Assembly (NCBI RefSeq): GCF_024764835.1
Contig: NZ_JALIGE010000072.1
Location: 124,001 to 188,000 of the forward strand
DNA: 64,000 nucleotides
Direction of reading: 5' to 3'
Source of the DNA: Scandinavium hiltneri
GTDB taxonomy: Bacteria; Pseudomonadota; Gammaproteobacteria; Enterobacterales; Enterobacteriaceae
The notes beneath the pieces were generated by a model. It was not told the origin of the DNA. It made no database searches and saw only the letters and a list, made by a program, of their open reading frames with translations. Shown here in pieces: positions 43,719-52,778 of the stretch (position 1 is the stretch's first letter; each line of letters opens with the position of its first letter). The translations under genes were made by a program, and so were the position numbers.

Positions 43719-44222
43719 TTACGCGGCGCTGATGGCGGCGCTGTCGAGCAGAGACATTTCTTCGCTGTTGAGCAGCTTTTCGATGTTCACCAGAATGAGC
43801 ATACGTTCATCGAGCGCACCGAGACCGGTGAGATATTCGGTCGACAGCGTGACGGCGAATTCCGGCGCCGGGCGAATCTGATCCGACGCCAGCGACAGCA
43901 CGTCAGACACGCCGTCTACGACAATCCCCACCACGCGCTGGCTGAGATTCAGGACAATCACCACCGTGTTGTCGTTGTATTCCACATCTTCCTGGCTGAA
44001 CTTCACGCGCAGGTCGACTATCGGCACAATCACACCGCGCAGGTTGGTCACACCTTTAATGAACGACGGGGTGTTGGCAATGCGTGTTACCTGATCGTAG
44101 CCACGAATTTCCTGCACCTTCAGGATATCAATCCCGTACTCTTCATTCCCCAACGTGAAGACCAGGAACTCCTGGCCCGAGGGTTCGCCCGCCAGTTTTG
44201 CTACATTCGTCATACCGGTCAT
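43719..44222 (-). CDS. cheW: chemotaxis coupling protein CheW
   Basis: A 167-residue SH3-like adaptor that links receptors to CheA. Conserved stretches are EFLVFTLGNEEYGIDILKVQ (about 18-37), TPSFIKGVTNLRGVIVPIVD and the C-terminal MLILVNIEKLL. It lies 21 bp downstream of cheA as last gene of motAB-cheAW. A CCCCCG/CGGGGG hairpin (43694-43711) sits right behind its stop, without a T-run. Confidence 0.97.
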   Translation of the reverse strand: MTGMTNVAKLAGEPSGQEFLVFTLGNEEYGIDILKVQEIRGYDQVTRIANTPSFIKGVTNLRGVIVPIVDLRVKFSQEDVEYNDNTVVIVLNLSQRVVGIVVDGVSDVLSLASDQIRPAPEFAVTLSTEYLTGLGALDERMLILVNIEKLLNSEEMSLLDSAAISAA

Positions 44223-44243
44223 TTTTTTCCCTTCTTCTTGCCA

Positions 44244-46271
44244 TCAGGCGGCGGTGTTCGCCACACGTTGCTCACGATTCAAACCCTGCAAGGCCTGAAC
44301 ATCGACAATCAGCGCCACGCTGCCATCCCCGAGGATGGTGGCGGCTGAAATGCCCGGCACTTTGCGGTAGTTGCTTTCCAGATTTTTTACCACCACCTGA
44401 TGCTGGCCGATCAGCTGATCCACCAGCAGCGCGTAGCGGCGGCCTGCGCTTTGCAGGATAACCACGATGCCCTGAGTGGCTTCGGTTTTGGCCCCCTGAA
44501 CATCGAAAACTTTCCACAATTCCACCAGCGGCAGGTATTCGCCGCGCACTTCCAGCACGCGCTCGCCGCCCGCCAACGGATGCAAATCTTCATCACGCGG
44601 TTGCAAGGATTCCATCACCGCATTCAGCGGCAGAATGAAGACTTCACCGCTCACTTTCACCGACATGCCGTCGAGAATCGCCAGGGTCAGCGGCAGCAGA
44701 ATGCGAATAGTAGTGCCCGCGCCCTGCTTCGATTTAATCTCAACGTGGCCGCCCATCTCCTGGATGTTCCGTTTCACCACGTCCATGCCGACGCCGCGCC
44801 CGGAGACGTCGGTCACCTGCTCGGCGGTAGAGAAGCCCGGCGCGAAAATCAGCATCCCGACATCTTCATCAGTCATGTTTTCGCTGACCGCCATGCCCTG
44901 TGACATCGCCTTCGCCAGAATACGTTCGCGGTTCAGGCCTGCGCCGTCGTCGGTAACTTCGATGCAGATGTTTCCGCCTTGGTGTTCCGCCGAGAGAATC
45001 AGGTTGCCGACCGCAGATTTACCCGCCACCATGCGATTGTCTGGCGATTCGATGCCATGATCGAGACTGTTACGCACCAGGTGTGTCAACGGGTCGATAA
45101 TGCGTTCGATCAGACTTTTATCCAGTTCAGTGGAGCTGCCCATCAGGGTCAGTTCCACTTGCTTATTCAGTTTGCCTGCCAGGTCGCGCACCAGACGCGG
45201 GAAGCGGCTGAAGACATATTCCATCGGCATCATACGAATCGACATTACCGATTCCTGCAGGTCGCGAGCGTTACGCTCCAGCTGACCCATGCTGGTTATC
45301 AAATCACCGTGCTCAACCGGATCCAGCTCGTTGGAACGCTGGGCCAGCATCGACTGGGTGATAACCAGTTCGCCTACCAGGTTAATCAGCTGGTCGACCT
45401 TTTCAACCGCCACGCGAATACTGGTCGATTCACTGGCCTTCGCCGGTTTTTCACGCTCGACGCGCGGGGCTGGCGAGGTCTCTTTCGGCACGGCTTTGAG
45501 TACCGGGGCGTTGACTGTCGCAGGCACTGCGGGGGCTTCCACTTTCAAAGCCGTTTCGGCAACAGCGGTTGTCGCTGCGGTTTCGAAGGCAATCTGATCG
45601 GCTTCAATCACAAAACACAGTACCGCCACGATATCGTCCTGCGAGACTGCGCCATCGAGGTTAGCGCTGAGAGAATCGGCCGTTTTCACCACATGGCTTA
45701 TCTGCGCGAGATTGCTGAGTTCTTCCTGCAACATCTCCGGCTCACCGGCTTTCAGACGCGAAAGCACAATACGGGTTTGACCCGCGCTGTGTTCCGCAGC
45801 AATCGCCACGTCGCTTTCAGCTTCTTCGCTGTCGACCACGGTCAGTTTTGCACCCGCCGCCGGAGGCACCGCCTCACCTTTTGCGTCTAAGGCCAGCTGG
45901 CGCAGAGCGTGACAGATGTATTCAAAGCTGGCGGCGTCCGGTTCCTGCGAGCTTTTATAGGCATCGAGCTGTTCCTGCATAATGTCTTTCGTTTCCAAAA
46001 ACAGGTTGATAATGTCGGTATTGAGCTGCATCTCACCGCGCCGTGCGTCGTCCAGCAGGTTTTCCATCAGGTGCGTGGTTTCCTGCAAAACGCTAAAACC
46101 GAAGGTGCCTGCGCCGCCTTTTATCGAGTGCGCGGCACGAAAAATAGCGTTCAGTTGCTCTGAGTCAGGGGCTTCTGGAACGAGATCCAGCAGGTGCTGC
46201 TCCATATCCGCCAACAATTCGTCGGCTTCATCAAAAAATGTCTGATAAAAATCGCTGATATCCATGCTCAC
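44244..46271 (-). CDS. cheA: chemotaxis histidine kinase CheA
   Basis: The start is GTG at 46271 (MSMDISDFYQTFFDEADELL), as in E. coli, with AGAGGTG upstream. The 675 residues exceed the E. coli 654, the extra length lying in the P1-P2 and P2-P3 linkers. P1 carries the phosphorylated His in RAAHSIKGGAGTFG (H48). P3 dimerises. P4 has N box HLVRNSLDHGIE, G1 VTDDGAGLNR, F box FAPGFSTA and G2 GRGVGMDVVKR. P5 binds CheW. The internal Met of KDIMQEQLDAY (M98) could start CheA-short. Confidence 0.97.
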   Translation of the reverse strand: MSMDISDFYQTFFDEADELLADMEQHLLDLVPEAPDSEQLNAIFRAAHSIKGGAGTFGFSVLQETTHLMENLLDDARRGEMQLNTDIINLFLETKDIMQEQLDAYKSSQEPDAASFEYICHALRQLALDAKGEAVPPAAGAKLTVVDSEEAESDVAIAAEHSAGQTRIVLSRLKAGEPEMLQEELSNLAQISHVVKTADSLSANLDGAVSQDDIVAVLCFVIEADQIAFETAATTAVAETALKVEAPAVPATVNAPVLKAVPKETSPAPRVEREKPAKASESTSIRVAVEKVDQLINLVGELVITQSMLAQRSNELDPVEHGDLITSMGQLERNARDLQESVMSIRMMPMEYVFSRFPRLVRDLAGKLNKQVELTLMGSSTELDKSLIERIIDPLTHLVRNSLDHGIESPDNRMVAGKSAVGNLILSAEHQGGNICIEVTDDGAGLNRERILAKAMSQGMAVSENMTDEDVGMLIFAPGFSTAEQVTDVSGRGVGMDVVKRNIQEMGGHVEIKSKQGAGTTIRILLPLTLAILDGMSVKVSGEVFILPLNAVMESLQPRDEDLHPLAGGERVLEVRGEYLPLVELWKVFDVQGAKTEATQGIVVILQSAGRRYALLVDQLIGQHQVVVKNLESNYRKVPGISAATILGDGSVALIVDVQALQGLNREQRVANTAA

Positions 46272-46275
46272 GCTA

Positions 46276-47205
46276 TCACCTCTGGAAGGATTGTGGCGCT
46301 GTGGGACTGGCCGCCGGAGGCAGTGCCGCCGGTTGCTGTAATACGCTTAACGGTTCGTTCTGGCTGGCGGCGTTTTCATGAAGAATGGCCTGCTCAGTCT
46401 GAGTGTTCAGCACCAGTAAACTGATGCGGCGGTTGATAGCGTCATCACCGCCGTGCGGCTTTAACTTCATGGTGTTGGCCATGCCGATAACGCGCAGCAC
46501 TTTGCCGTCGTCCAGACCACCGGCAACCAGCTCCCGGCGTGATGCGTTTGCGCGATCGGCTGAGAGTTCCCAGTTGCTGTAACCGCGGTCGCCGTTGGCG
46601 TACGGGTAATCGTCGGTGTGGCCTGAAAGACTGATTTTGTTCGGCACTTCATTCAGCACCGGGGCTATCGCACGCAAAATATCACGCATGTACGATTCCA
46701 CTTCGGCGCTGCCGGTTTTAAACATCGGGCGGTTCTGACTGTCGATAATCTGAATACGCAGCCCTTCCTGCACCAAATCGATTTTCAGATACTGGCGCAG
46801 CGCGCGCAGTTTCGGATCGGACTCGATCAGCTGATCAAGTTCGCCACGAACTTTCTTCAGCCGGTTCTGCTCCATGCGCTTTTTCAGCTCATCGATATTC
46901 GGCTCTTTTTTCACTTCGCCCTGCTGCTGGGTGTAATCGTCTCCACCGCCGGGAATGGGGCTGTCGCTGTTAGAGATACGCGCCCCGCCAGTAACCGCAG
47001 TGGCCAGTGGCGTGCGGAAATATTCGGCAATCTGAATCAGCTCTTTCGGGCTGGAAATAGAGATGAGCCACATCACCAGAAAGAAGGCCATCATCGCGGT
47101 CATAAAGTCGGCATAAGCAATTTTCCACGAGCCGTGTCCGGCGCTGCTGTGGCTTTTATGCTTACGTCGCTTAACGATGACGATTGGGTGGGCCTGATTT
47201 TTCAT
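46276..47205 (-). CDS. motB: flagellar stator protein MotB
   Basis: This 309-residue protein has one membrane segment (about 28-50) with the proton-carrying Asp in AYADFMTAMMAFFLVMWL (D32). A periplasmic plug/linker follows, then an OmpA-like peptidoglycan-binding domain (LSGHTDDYPYANGDRGYSNW near 208-227, then ELSADRANASRRELV). It anchors the stator to the wall. It overlaps motA by ATGA. Confidence 0.97.
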   Translation of the reverse strand: MKNQAHPIVIVKRRKHKSHSSAGHGSWKIAYADFMTAMMAFFLVMWLISISSPKELIQIAEYFRTPLATAVTGGARISNSDSPIPGGGDDYTQQQGEVKKEPNIDELKKRMEQNRLKKVRGELDQLIESDPKLRALRQYLKIDLVQEGLRIQIIDSQNRPMFKTGSAEVESYMRDILRAIAPVLNEVPNKISLSGHTDDYPYANGDRGYSNWELSADRANASRRELVAGGLDDGKVLRVIGMANTMKLKPHGGDDAINRRISLLVLNTQTEQAILHENAASQNEPLSVLQQPAALPPAASPTAPQSFQR

Positions 47206-48092
47206 GCGTCCTCGGTGGTCGTCTGTTGTGCCGTTGGATTGCGCACCGCACGAACGTGCTCTTCCAGCTCAATGAACGATGGACGCTCGCTGGAGTACAG
47301 CGTCTTACGACCAAACTCCACCGCGATTGGCGGCGCATAGCCGTTGAGATTCGACAACAGCGTAATTTTTACGCACTGCATCATCTTGGTGGTTTCAGCA
47401 CTTTTCTGACGCAGCACCGTGGCCAGCGGGGAAATGAATCCGTAAGCCAGCAAAATACCGAGGAAGGTACCGACCATCGCGTGGGCAATCATCGCCCCCA
47501 GCTCAGCCGCCGGACGGTCCGCCGAGCCGAGCGCGTGAACCACGCCCATTACCGCCGCTACGATCCCGAACGCAGGCAGTGAATCGCCAACTAGCGCAAG
47601 GCTATTGGCCGGCACTTCGGCTTCGCTTTCGTGGGTTTCAATTTCTTCGTCCATCAGCGCTTCAATTTCAAAGGTGTTCATGTTGCCGCTGATGATGAGA
47701 CGCAGATAATCGACGATGAATTCCAGCATGATTTTGTCCGCCAGAATGCGCGGATAGCTGGCGAAGATTTCGCTTTCGGTCGGGTTTTCGATATCGCGTT
47801 CGAGCGAGAACATTCCCTGCTGGCGTGACTTGGCCATCAGCCGGTACAGCAACGCCAGCAGATCCATGTACATACTTTTGGTGTACTTCGAACGACGAAA
47901 CAGTAACGGTAGCGCCTTCAACGTTCCCTTGATGGCCTTACCGTTGTTGCCAACGATAAATGCCCCTATGCCCGCGCCGCCAATAATAATCAGTTCAGCA
48001 GGCTGATAGAGTGCCCCAAGGTGTCCGCCGGTGAACGCATACCCGCCGAAAACTGTACCAAGAACAACCAGGTAACCTAATAAGATAAGCAC
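47202..48092 (-). CDS. motA: flagellar stator protein MotA
   Basis: The start is GTG (VLILLGYLVVLG), as in E. coli, with AAGGA 8 bp upstream; 296 residues. Four membrane segments are seen, two near the N-terminus and two near 170-225. The cytoplasmic loop has the rotor-contact charges in MAKSRQQGMFSLERDIENP (Arg90, Glu98 region). The conserved Pro of PAFGIVAAVMGVVHALGSAD is present. With MotB it forms the proton-driven stator. Confidence 0.97.
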   Translation of the reverse strand: MLILLGYLVVLGTVFGGYAFTGGHLGALYQPAELIIIGGAGIGAFIVGNNGKAIKGTLKALPLLFRRSKYTKSMYMDLLALLYRLMAKSRQQGMFSLERDIENPTESEIFASYPRILADKIMLEFIVDYLRLIISGNMNTFEIEALMDEEIETHESEAEVPANSLALVGDSLPAFGIVAAVMGVVHALGSADRPAAELGAMIAHAMVGTFLGILLAYGFISPLATVLRQKSAETTKMMQCVKITLLSNLNGYAPPIAVEFGRKTLYSSERPSFIELEEHVRAVRNPTAQQTTTEDA

Positions 48093-48157
48093 GACATCAT
48101 CCTTCCGCTATTGATAAGCCCGGGATGAACGGATGAGCATTTCACCGAAACGGCGGC

Positions 48158-48188
48158 AAAAAAAAAGCAGCGGACCTGCGTCCGCTGC
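48158..48188 (-). terminator. terminator of flhDC
   Basis: GCAGCGGAC (48167-48175) and GTCCGCTGC (48180-48188) form a perfect 9-bp stem with loop CTGC. It is followed on the minus strand by nine Ts. It separates flhDC from motA. Confidence 0.92.
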
Positions 48189-48217
48189 TGGAGTGTTTTG
48201 CCACACCTGATCGTCGG

Positions 48218-48796
48218 TTAAACAGCTTGCTCTATCTGTTCATCCAGCAGTTGTGGTGTTATATCGGCAGGTATGCCGGAAAGTTTACGTCTTTTTACTG
48301 CACGTGACGGCGGCTGGCAGAGACTGCACACAAAGCTCCCCACGGGTTGGTGAGCGTGGGTGATAAAATTGCCGCCGCAGCTGTTGCAGCCGCTGAGCTC
48401 AAGCATACCGCTCTCAACAAAACGGACCAGGGTCCACGCACGGGTCAGCGCCAAAATTGGCCCATTTTCCTGCTGCGGACACTGTTCGAGATACAGACGG
48501 TAAGCCCTGATGACCGCATCAACGCCGTTGCACAGACCGGTTTTAAGCAAATATTGCCAGGCATTACAGAACATCGATGAATGGATGTTCTGTTCCCAGG
48601 TCATAAACCAATCGGTAGAGAACGGCAGCATGCCTTTCGGCGGCGGGCTACCGCGCAGCTCTTTGTACAACTTAATGAGGCGACCGCGACTCAGCTGTGT
48701 TTCGCTTTCGAGCATCTGCAAACGTGCTCCCAGCGTAATCAGTTCCATTGCCAGTTGTATGTCGCGGGCTTCCTGAACAATGCTTTTTTCGCTCAT
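48218..48796 (-). CDS. flhC: flagellar master regulator FlhC
   Basis: The 192 residues equal E. coli FlhC. The zinc site is formed by four Cys in SGCNSCGGNFITHAHQPVG and SFVCSLCQPP (about 137-160). FlhC gives most of the DNA contact of the FlhD4C2 activator of class 2 flagellar promoters. The start lies 2 bp after the flhD stop. Confidence 0.97.
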   Translation of the reverse strand: MSEKSIVQEARDIQLAMELITLGARLQMLESETQLSRGRLIKLYKELRGSPPPKGMLPFSTDWFMTWEQNIHSSMFCNAWQYLLKTGLCNGVDAVIRAYRLYLEQCPQQENGPILALTRAWTLVRFVESGMLELSGCNSCGGNFITHAHQPVGSFVCSLCQPPSRAVKRRKLSGIPADITPQLLDEQIEQAV

Positions 48797-48798
48797 GG

Positions 48799-49149
48799 TC
48801 AGGCCCTTTTTTTCCGTGCAGAGCCATCTGCGAGGCTAGCTTCCTTCAGTAAGCGAGTAGAGAGCAGAATTCCGGTGTGAATTTGTTGCAGGTCATCAAC
48901 CCGCGACTCTTGCGTGAGCCGGGTGATGGTCTGATGGCTGTCAAAGCGGAACTGACAAACCAACTGGTTTGTTTCCGCTATTTTCACCATCTGTGGAAGC
49001 GTCAGAGAGCCTAACGTTGTCGCCATCTCTTCGTTGATTCCGAGACGGAACATGGCAGAGGCTTTATCCTGACTTATCAAACGCTGTGCAAGTAATAAAT
49101 AAGACAAATTAATGTCGTAAATATGCTTTAGCAACTCGGATGTATGCAT
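48799..49149 (-). CDS. flhD: flagellar master regulator FlhD
   Basis: I start at the ATG at 49149 (MHTSELLKHIYDINLSYLLL), giving 116 residues; an ATG three codons earlier sits too close to any ribosome site. FlhD is an all-helical dimer with the conserved SYLLLAQRLI, KASAMFRLGINEEMATTL and RVDDLQQIHTGILLSTRLL. The C-terminus GSARKKRA matches E. coli. It partners FlhC at the top of the flagellar cascade. Confidence 0.97.
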   Translation of the reverse strand: MHTSELLKHIYDINLSYLLLAQRLISQDKASAMFRLGINEEMATTLGSLTLPQMVKIAETNQLVCQFRFDSHQTITRLTQESRVDDLQQIHTGILLSTRLLKEASLADGSARKKRA

Positions 49150-49946
49150 TTTTCCCATCCCGAATAACCAACCATTATTTTATGCGGCAAAACCGCACCC
49201 CGTGATGTCGCCGGGTAAAAGACCCGGTAAAAAAGAAAAGGCCAAAAATGCATCGTTGATTGAGGCGCTGTATCCATTCTGATCGTAAGGACGTTTTTGC
49301 GTTCAGGCAGGCCATCCTACAATTTTAAAATAATCTTACAATTAACTAAGAATTTTCCTAATTCGCCGCAACTCTACTCGCCAGTTCTGGCACATACAAC
49401 GTGGGCTTACATGAAATTTGAAATTTATGTGATGCATGTCACATAAATTGGGTGAATCATAGCAGCAAATCCATCAGTTACAATTGTGATTTGTATGAAT
49501 TTCACCCAATTTGAGTTTTTTTCTATTCCATATAACTGAATAATTCCTGAGAACACGTTCTGTTGCTCTTTTTTTACACTAAATCTAATAATCACCAAAT
49601 GAAAGTATGAAGCCCCTCTACCCCATCGGCGGCATCACCCTACTAGACCTTGAAAAACAGTGAGTTACCACTTAGATAATTCACAATAATTACAAATGAA
49701 AATTATGAGCATTTTGTTAATTAAGTTTGGAAATGAGTTGCAGATATATTATCAACATTGGATGTTTAGGATGAATGCGTAAAAAGTCACGCAAACTTGC
49801 TGTTAAGCGATATTCTTAATATAAGAATAATTAATGAATATTAGAAGGCTCTCACATTTCATGCCATTACGGCCCCTTGCGAAGGCTTACAAAACAGAGT
49901 AATAGGAATGAATGGGCGTTTTTCCGTCCCTTTTTAAGGAGGCACA
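49150..49946. promoter_or_regulatory. long regulatory spacer between flhD and uspC
   Basis: These 797 bp are clearly more AT-rich than the flanks and hold no sizeable gene. The flhD-proximal part (49150-49450) includes a long 5' leader and a consensus CRP site. A GC-richer patch at 49607-49663 could encode an 18-residue peptide (MKPLYPIGGITLLDLEKQ), but no clear ribosome site precedes it. In E. coli this spacer is where many regulators act on flhDC and where IS elements often insert; no IS is present here. Confidence 0.7.
49428..49443. promoter_or_regulatory. consensus CRP site upstream of flhDC
   Basis: TGTGATGCATGTCACA is an exact TGTGA-N6-TCACA palindrome, extended on both sides (AATTTA before, TAAATT after) to 26 symmetric bases. 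It lies about 280 bp upstream of the flhD ATG. cAMP-CRP activation of flhDC is established in E. coli. Confidence 0.9.
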
Positions 49947-50375
49947 ATGACCTACACTCACTTGTTAGTTGCTGTCGCACCGACACCGGAAAGTCATAAG
50001 CTGGTCAGTAAAGCGGTCGCTATTGCGCGGCCGGTCAATGCGCGCATCAGCCTCATCACCTCGGCGACCGATCCGGAAATGTATAACCAATTCGCGGCGC
50101 CGATGCTCGAAAACTTACGCGAGTTGATGCAGGAAGAAACGAGGCAGTTTCTCGACGAACTGACGGCTCGCGCCGGCTACCCGATAGCCAACGCCAACAT
50201 TGCCTGCGGCGAATTAAGCGAACACATTAAAGATTTTTGCCAGAAGCAGCAGGTCGATTTGGTTATCTGCGGGAATCACAATAAAAGCTTCTTTGCGCGC
50301 GCCACCTGTAGCGCAAAAAGTGTGGCAGGAAACAGCGGTGTCGATGTGCTGCTGGTGTCGCTGCAAGACGAATAA
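49947..50375 (+). CDS. uspC: universal stress protein UspC
   Basis: A 142-residue UspA-type protein with AAGGAGG before the ATG. The Rossmann-like fold begins THLLVAVAPTPESHKLVSKA and the nucleotide-loop region is DLVICGNHNKSFFARATCSA (about 108-127). E. coli UspC (YecG) is tied to UV resistance, motility and scaffold binding of KdpD. Position between flhDC and otsA is the same as in E. coli. Confidence 0.94.
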   Translation: MTYTHLLVAVAPTPESHKLVSKAVAIARPVNARISLITSATDPEMYNQFAAPMLENLRELMQEETRQFLDELTARAGYPIANANIACGELSEHIKDFCQKQQVDLVICGNHNKSFFARATCSAKSVAGNSGVDVLLVSLQDE

Positions 50376-50404
50376 AAAAACCCGGTTTCACTCCGGGCTT
50401 TTTG
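50376..50404. terminator. bidirectional terminator between uspC and otsA
   Basis: CCCGG (50381-50385) pairs with CCGGG (50393-50397), with seven As to the left and five Ts to the right, serving the two converging genes. Confidence 0.82.
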
Positions 50405-50426
50405 CTATTTCACGCCAGTTCATTTA

Positions 50427-51851
50427 TCACGCCAGTTTGGGAAACGCCGCGACTTTATTCTGTAGCCGGCTTTCCGCTGTGCGCGGGGTTATCTGCTTTA
50501 GATCGTTAATGAAACGCTCCTGCCAGTGGTAGATATCATTCTTCTTAATCACCTCCAGCATTTCCGCATGACGCGACACTCTCTCCGTGAGCGGCATCAG
50601 CAGCGCCCTGTTCATCGCCGCAGCCACTTCATCTCGATCGTAGGGATTGACGATCAGCGCCGAGGTTAATTCATTCGCCGCACCAGCAAACTGTGACAGC
50701 ACCAGCACGCCTGGGTTAGCCGGATCTTGTGCTGCGACATACTCTTTCGCCACCAGATTCATCCCGTCACGCAGCGGCGTCACCAGGCCAACATCCGAAT
50801 AGCGGAACACCTTCATTAATAGCTTTCTGTCGAAGTGTTGATTGAGGTAATAAAGTGGCGTCCAGCCCAGTTGCCCATATTTACCGTTGATGCGTCCGGC
50901 GGCGTTTTCCAGCTGATGACGAATATCCTGATAGGCCTGCACATCACCCCGCGAGGTCGGCGCAATCTGGGTGTAACGGATTTTACCGTGGTGCTGCGGA
51001 TACTTCTCCAACAGTGCCTCATAGGCCTGGAAACGCTCCGGTAGACCTTTGGAATAATCAAGTCGCTCCACCGAGAAAATATTCTGCACGCCTTTCAGTT
51101 CGGCTTTAAGCTGCGCCAGTTTCGGCGGCAGCGGCCCCTGCGCCTGGCTGGCGATTTCTTTCGGATCGATGCCAATCGGATACACTTCTGTGCGAAACGT
51201 GTGGCCCCAGGCGCTGTGCGTTTTACTGCCGCGGCTGGTCAGGCGCGTTTTGCTGGAGATACAGTCAAGAAACGCCAGACGGTCGTTCTCGGTCTGGAAG
51301 CCCAATAAATCGTAGTCACACATTTGCTCGAGCAGCTCCGCGTGCGTCGGCAGCGCGTTGAAAATTTCCGGCGTCGGGAAAGGTATGTGCAGGAAAAAGC
51401 CGATCCGATTATTCACCCCACGTTGACGCAATTCGCTGGCGAACGGCAGCAGGTGATAATCGTGCACCCACAGCGTGTCATCTTCCTTTATCAGCGGCAG
51501 CAGTTTGTCTGCCAGCGTCGCGTTGACGCGCAGATATCCTTCCCAGGCTTCACGCTGAAAGTTAACTAAATCCAGACGGTAGTGAAATGCAGGCCACAGT
51601 ACGGCATTGGAAAACTGGTTGTAATACAGGTCATGATCCTGCTCATTGAGGTTGAAAGACGCCCATGTAATGTCACCGCGTGTCACTTTCTTTAGCGGCT
51701 TGTCCTCATCACCGGTTTCCCCACTCCAGCCAAACCACAGACCACCTGCGGCCTTAAGCGCCCCCAGTACACCTACCGCCAGCCCACCTGCGCTGGATTT
51801 TTTGTCATCCGGCGGGGCAATACGATTAGATACTACGACCAAGCGACTCAT
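50427..51851 (-). CDS. otsA: trehalose-6-phosphate synthase
   Basis: The 474 residues equal E. coli OtsA, a GT20 glycosyltransferase joining UDP-glucose and glucose-6-phosphate. Landmarks are VVVSNRIAPP (about 4-13), the catalytic-site blocks WVHDYHLLPFASELR and NRIGFFLHIPFPTPEIF, VERLDYSKGLPERFQAYEAL (near 262) and DGMNLVAKEYVAAQ (near 360). It overlaps otsB by 26 bp. In E. coli the pair is RpoS-dependent and osmotically induced. Confidence 0.98.
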   Translation of the reverse strand: MSRLVVVSNRIAPPDDKKSSAGGLAVGVLGALKAAGGLWFGWSGETGDEDKPLKKVTRGDITWASFNLNEQDHDLYYNQFSNAVLWPAFHYRLDLVNFQREAWEGYLRVNATLADKLLPLIKEDDTLWVHDYHLLPFASELRQRGVNNRIGFFLHIPFPTPEIFNALPTHAELLEQMCDYDLLGFQTENDRLAFLDCISSKTRLTSRGSKTHSAWGHTFRTEVYPIGIDPKEIASQAQGPLPPKLAQLKAELKGVQNIFSVERLDYSKGLPERFQAYEALLEKYPQHHGKIRYTQIAPTSRGDVQAYQDIRHQLENAAGRINGKYGQLGWTPLYYLNQHFDRKLLMKVFRYSDVGLVTPLRDGMNLVAKEYVAAQDPANPGVLVLSQFAGAANELTSALIVNPYDRDEVAAAMNRALLMPLTERVSRHAEMLEVIKKNDIYHWQERFINDLKQITPRTAESRLQNKVAAFPKLA

Positions 51852-52617
51852 AGCCTTCTCTCCTGTCAGTTAGCGCGTGTTGTTGTGCGAGCTCGAGCAA
51901 CCATTGATGGGTGTCCGCTACGCTTGCCAAACGAAAATGCGCGTGCGTCTCTCCCGGCCCGACTTTTACCGAAACTCCCCCGGCAAGATTGACCACGTCA
52001 AATCCTGCCTCATCGGTCAGGTCATCGCCGATGAACACCGGCTGTCGGCCAAGGAACGGCGCTTCCTGCATGAAGGCCAAAATGGCGGCCCCTTTATTAA
52101 TTCCTGTCGGTTTAATTTCCACCACACATTTACCCGGCTGCAGCGCCAGTCCCTCAAAACGGGATACGGTCTGTGCCGCCAGCTGTTCAACCGCCTGCTG
52201 GTGCTGCGGCGCCTGGCGATAATGCAGCGCAAAGGCCATCCCTTTGTTTTCCACTTCGCAGCCCGTCAGTGGGGCCATGCCTGCGGTCAGCCACGCCAGA
52301 AGCGTCTCTGCAAGCGTGGCGGGCAATCTCACAATGTGCGTTTGACCCTTGATATCACGGCGTTCAGCTCCGTGCACACCCGCCAGCGGGAAGTGATAAG
52401 GAGCCGCGAGCGCATCCAGCTCAGCCATTGAGCGCCCTGAAATCAATGCCAATGCCCCTTCCTGCTGTTCAGCCAGTTGCTGCAGCGTCATGCGGATGGG
52501 CCCGGGAATAATGACCTGATCGGGATGCGGCTTGATGTCTGCCAGCGTGCCATCCAAATCAAAGAAAAATGCGTAGTTTCCGCGCAAAACCGGCGGAGCG
52601 GTTAACGGGTCTGTCAC
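51826..52617 (-). CDS. otsB: trehalose-6-phosphate phosphatase
   Basis: This 263-residue HAD phosphatase starts at GTG with AGGAGG 8 bp upstream. The nucleophile motif is FFDLDGTLADIKPHP (about 18-32), motif II is ALISGRSM and the acidic motif is FIGDDLTDEAGFDVVN (near 195). It releases trehalose from trehalose-6-phosphate made by the downstream otsA. Confidence 0.97.
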   Translation of the reverse strand: MTDPLTAPPVLRGNYAFFFDLDGTLADIKPHPDQVIIPGPIRMTLQQLAEQQEGALALISGRSMAELDALAAPYHFPLAGVHGAERRDIKGQTHIVRLPATLAETLLAWLTAGMAPLTGCEVENKGMAFALHYRQAPQHQQAVEQLAAQTVSRFEGLALQPGKCVVEIKPTGINKGAAILAFMQEAPFLGRQPVFIGDDLTDEAGFDVVNLAGGVSVKVGPGETHAHFRLASVADTHQWLLELAQQHALTDRREGYESLGRSI

Positions 52618-52716
52618 CCTGAATACCTCCTCGGATCCTCTGTCCTTCTGTAAATGTTAAGTAAACGTTAGCAGTGTAAGTATAGACAGTGTGACCAGGC
52701 TCGCCATTTTCAAATG

Positions 52717-52744
52717 AAAACGCCAGGGAAATTACCCCCTGGCG
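52717..52744 (-). terminator. terminator of araFGH
   Basis: CGCCAGGG (52721-52728) pairs with CCCTGGCG (52737-52744). On the minus strand the stem is followed by TTTTCATTTG. It lies 34 bp past the araH stop. Confidence 0.82.
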
Positions 52745-52778
52745 CGTTGAGCTCTTACACTTAAAAGTTAGGGCTAAA

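Noticed and set aside
44979..45890. 303-codon open frame antisense to cheA
   Set aside because: Shadow of cheA; cheA is complete and conserved across the same bases.
48093..48217. Sigma-28 promoter for motA
   Set aside because: No TAAAGTTT-N11-GCCGATAA match of useful quality was found; CCGACGATCA upstream is too weak to call.
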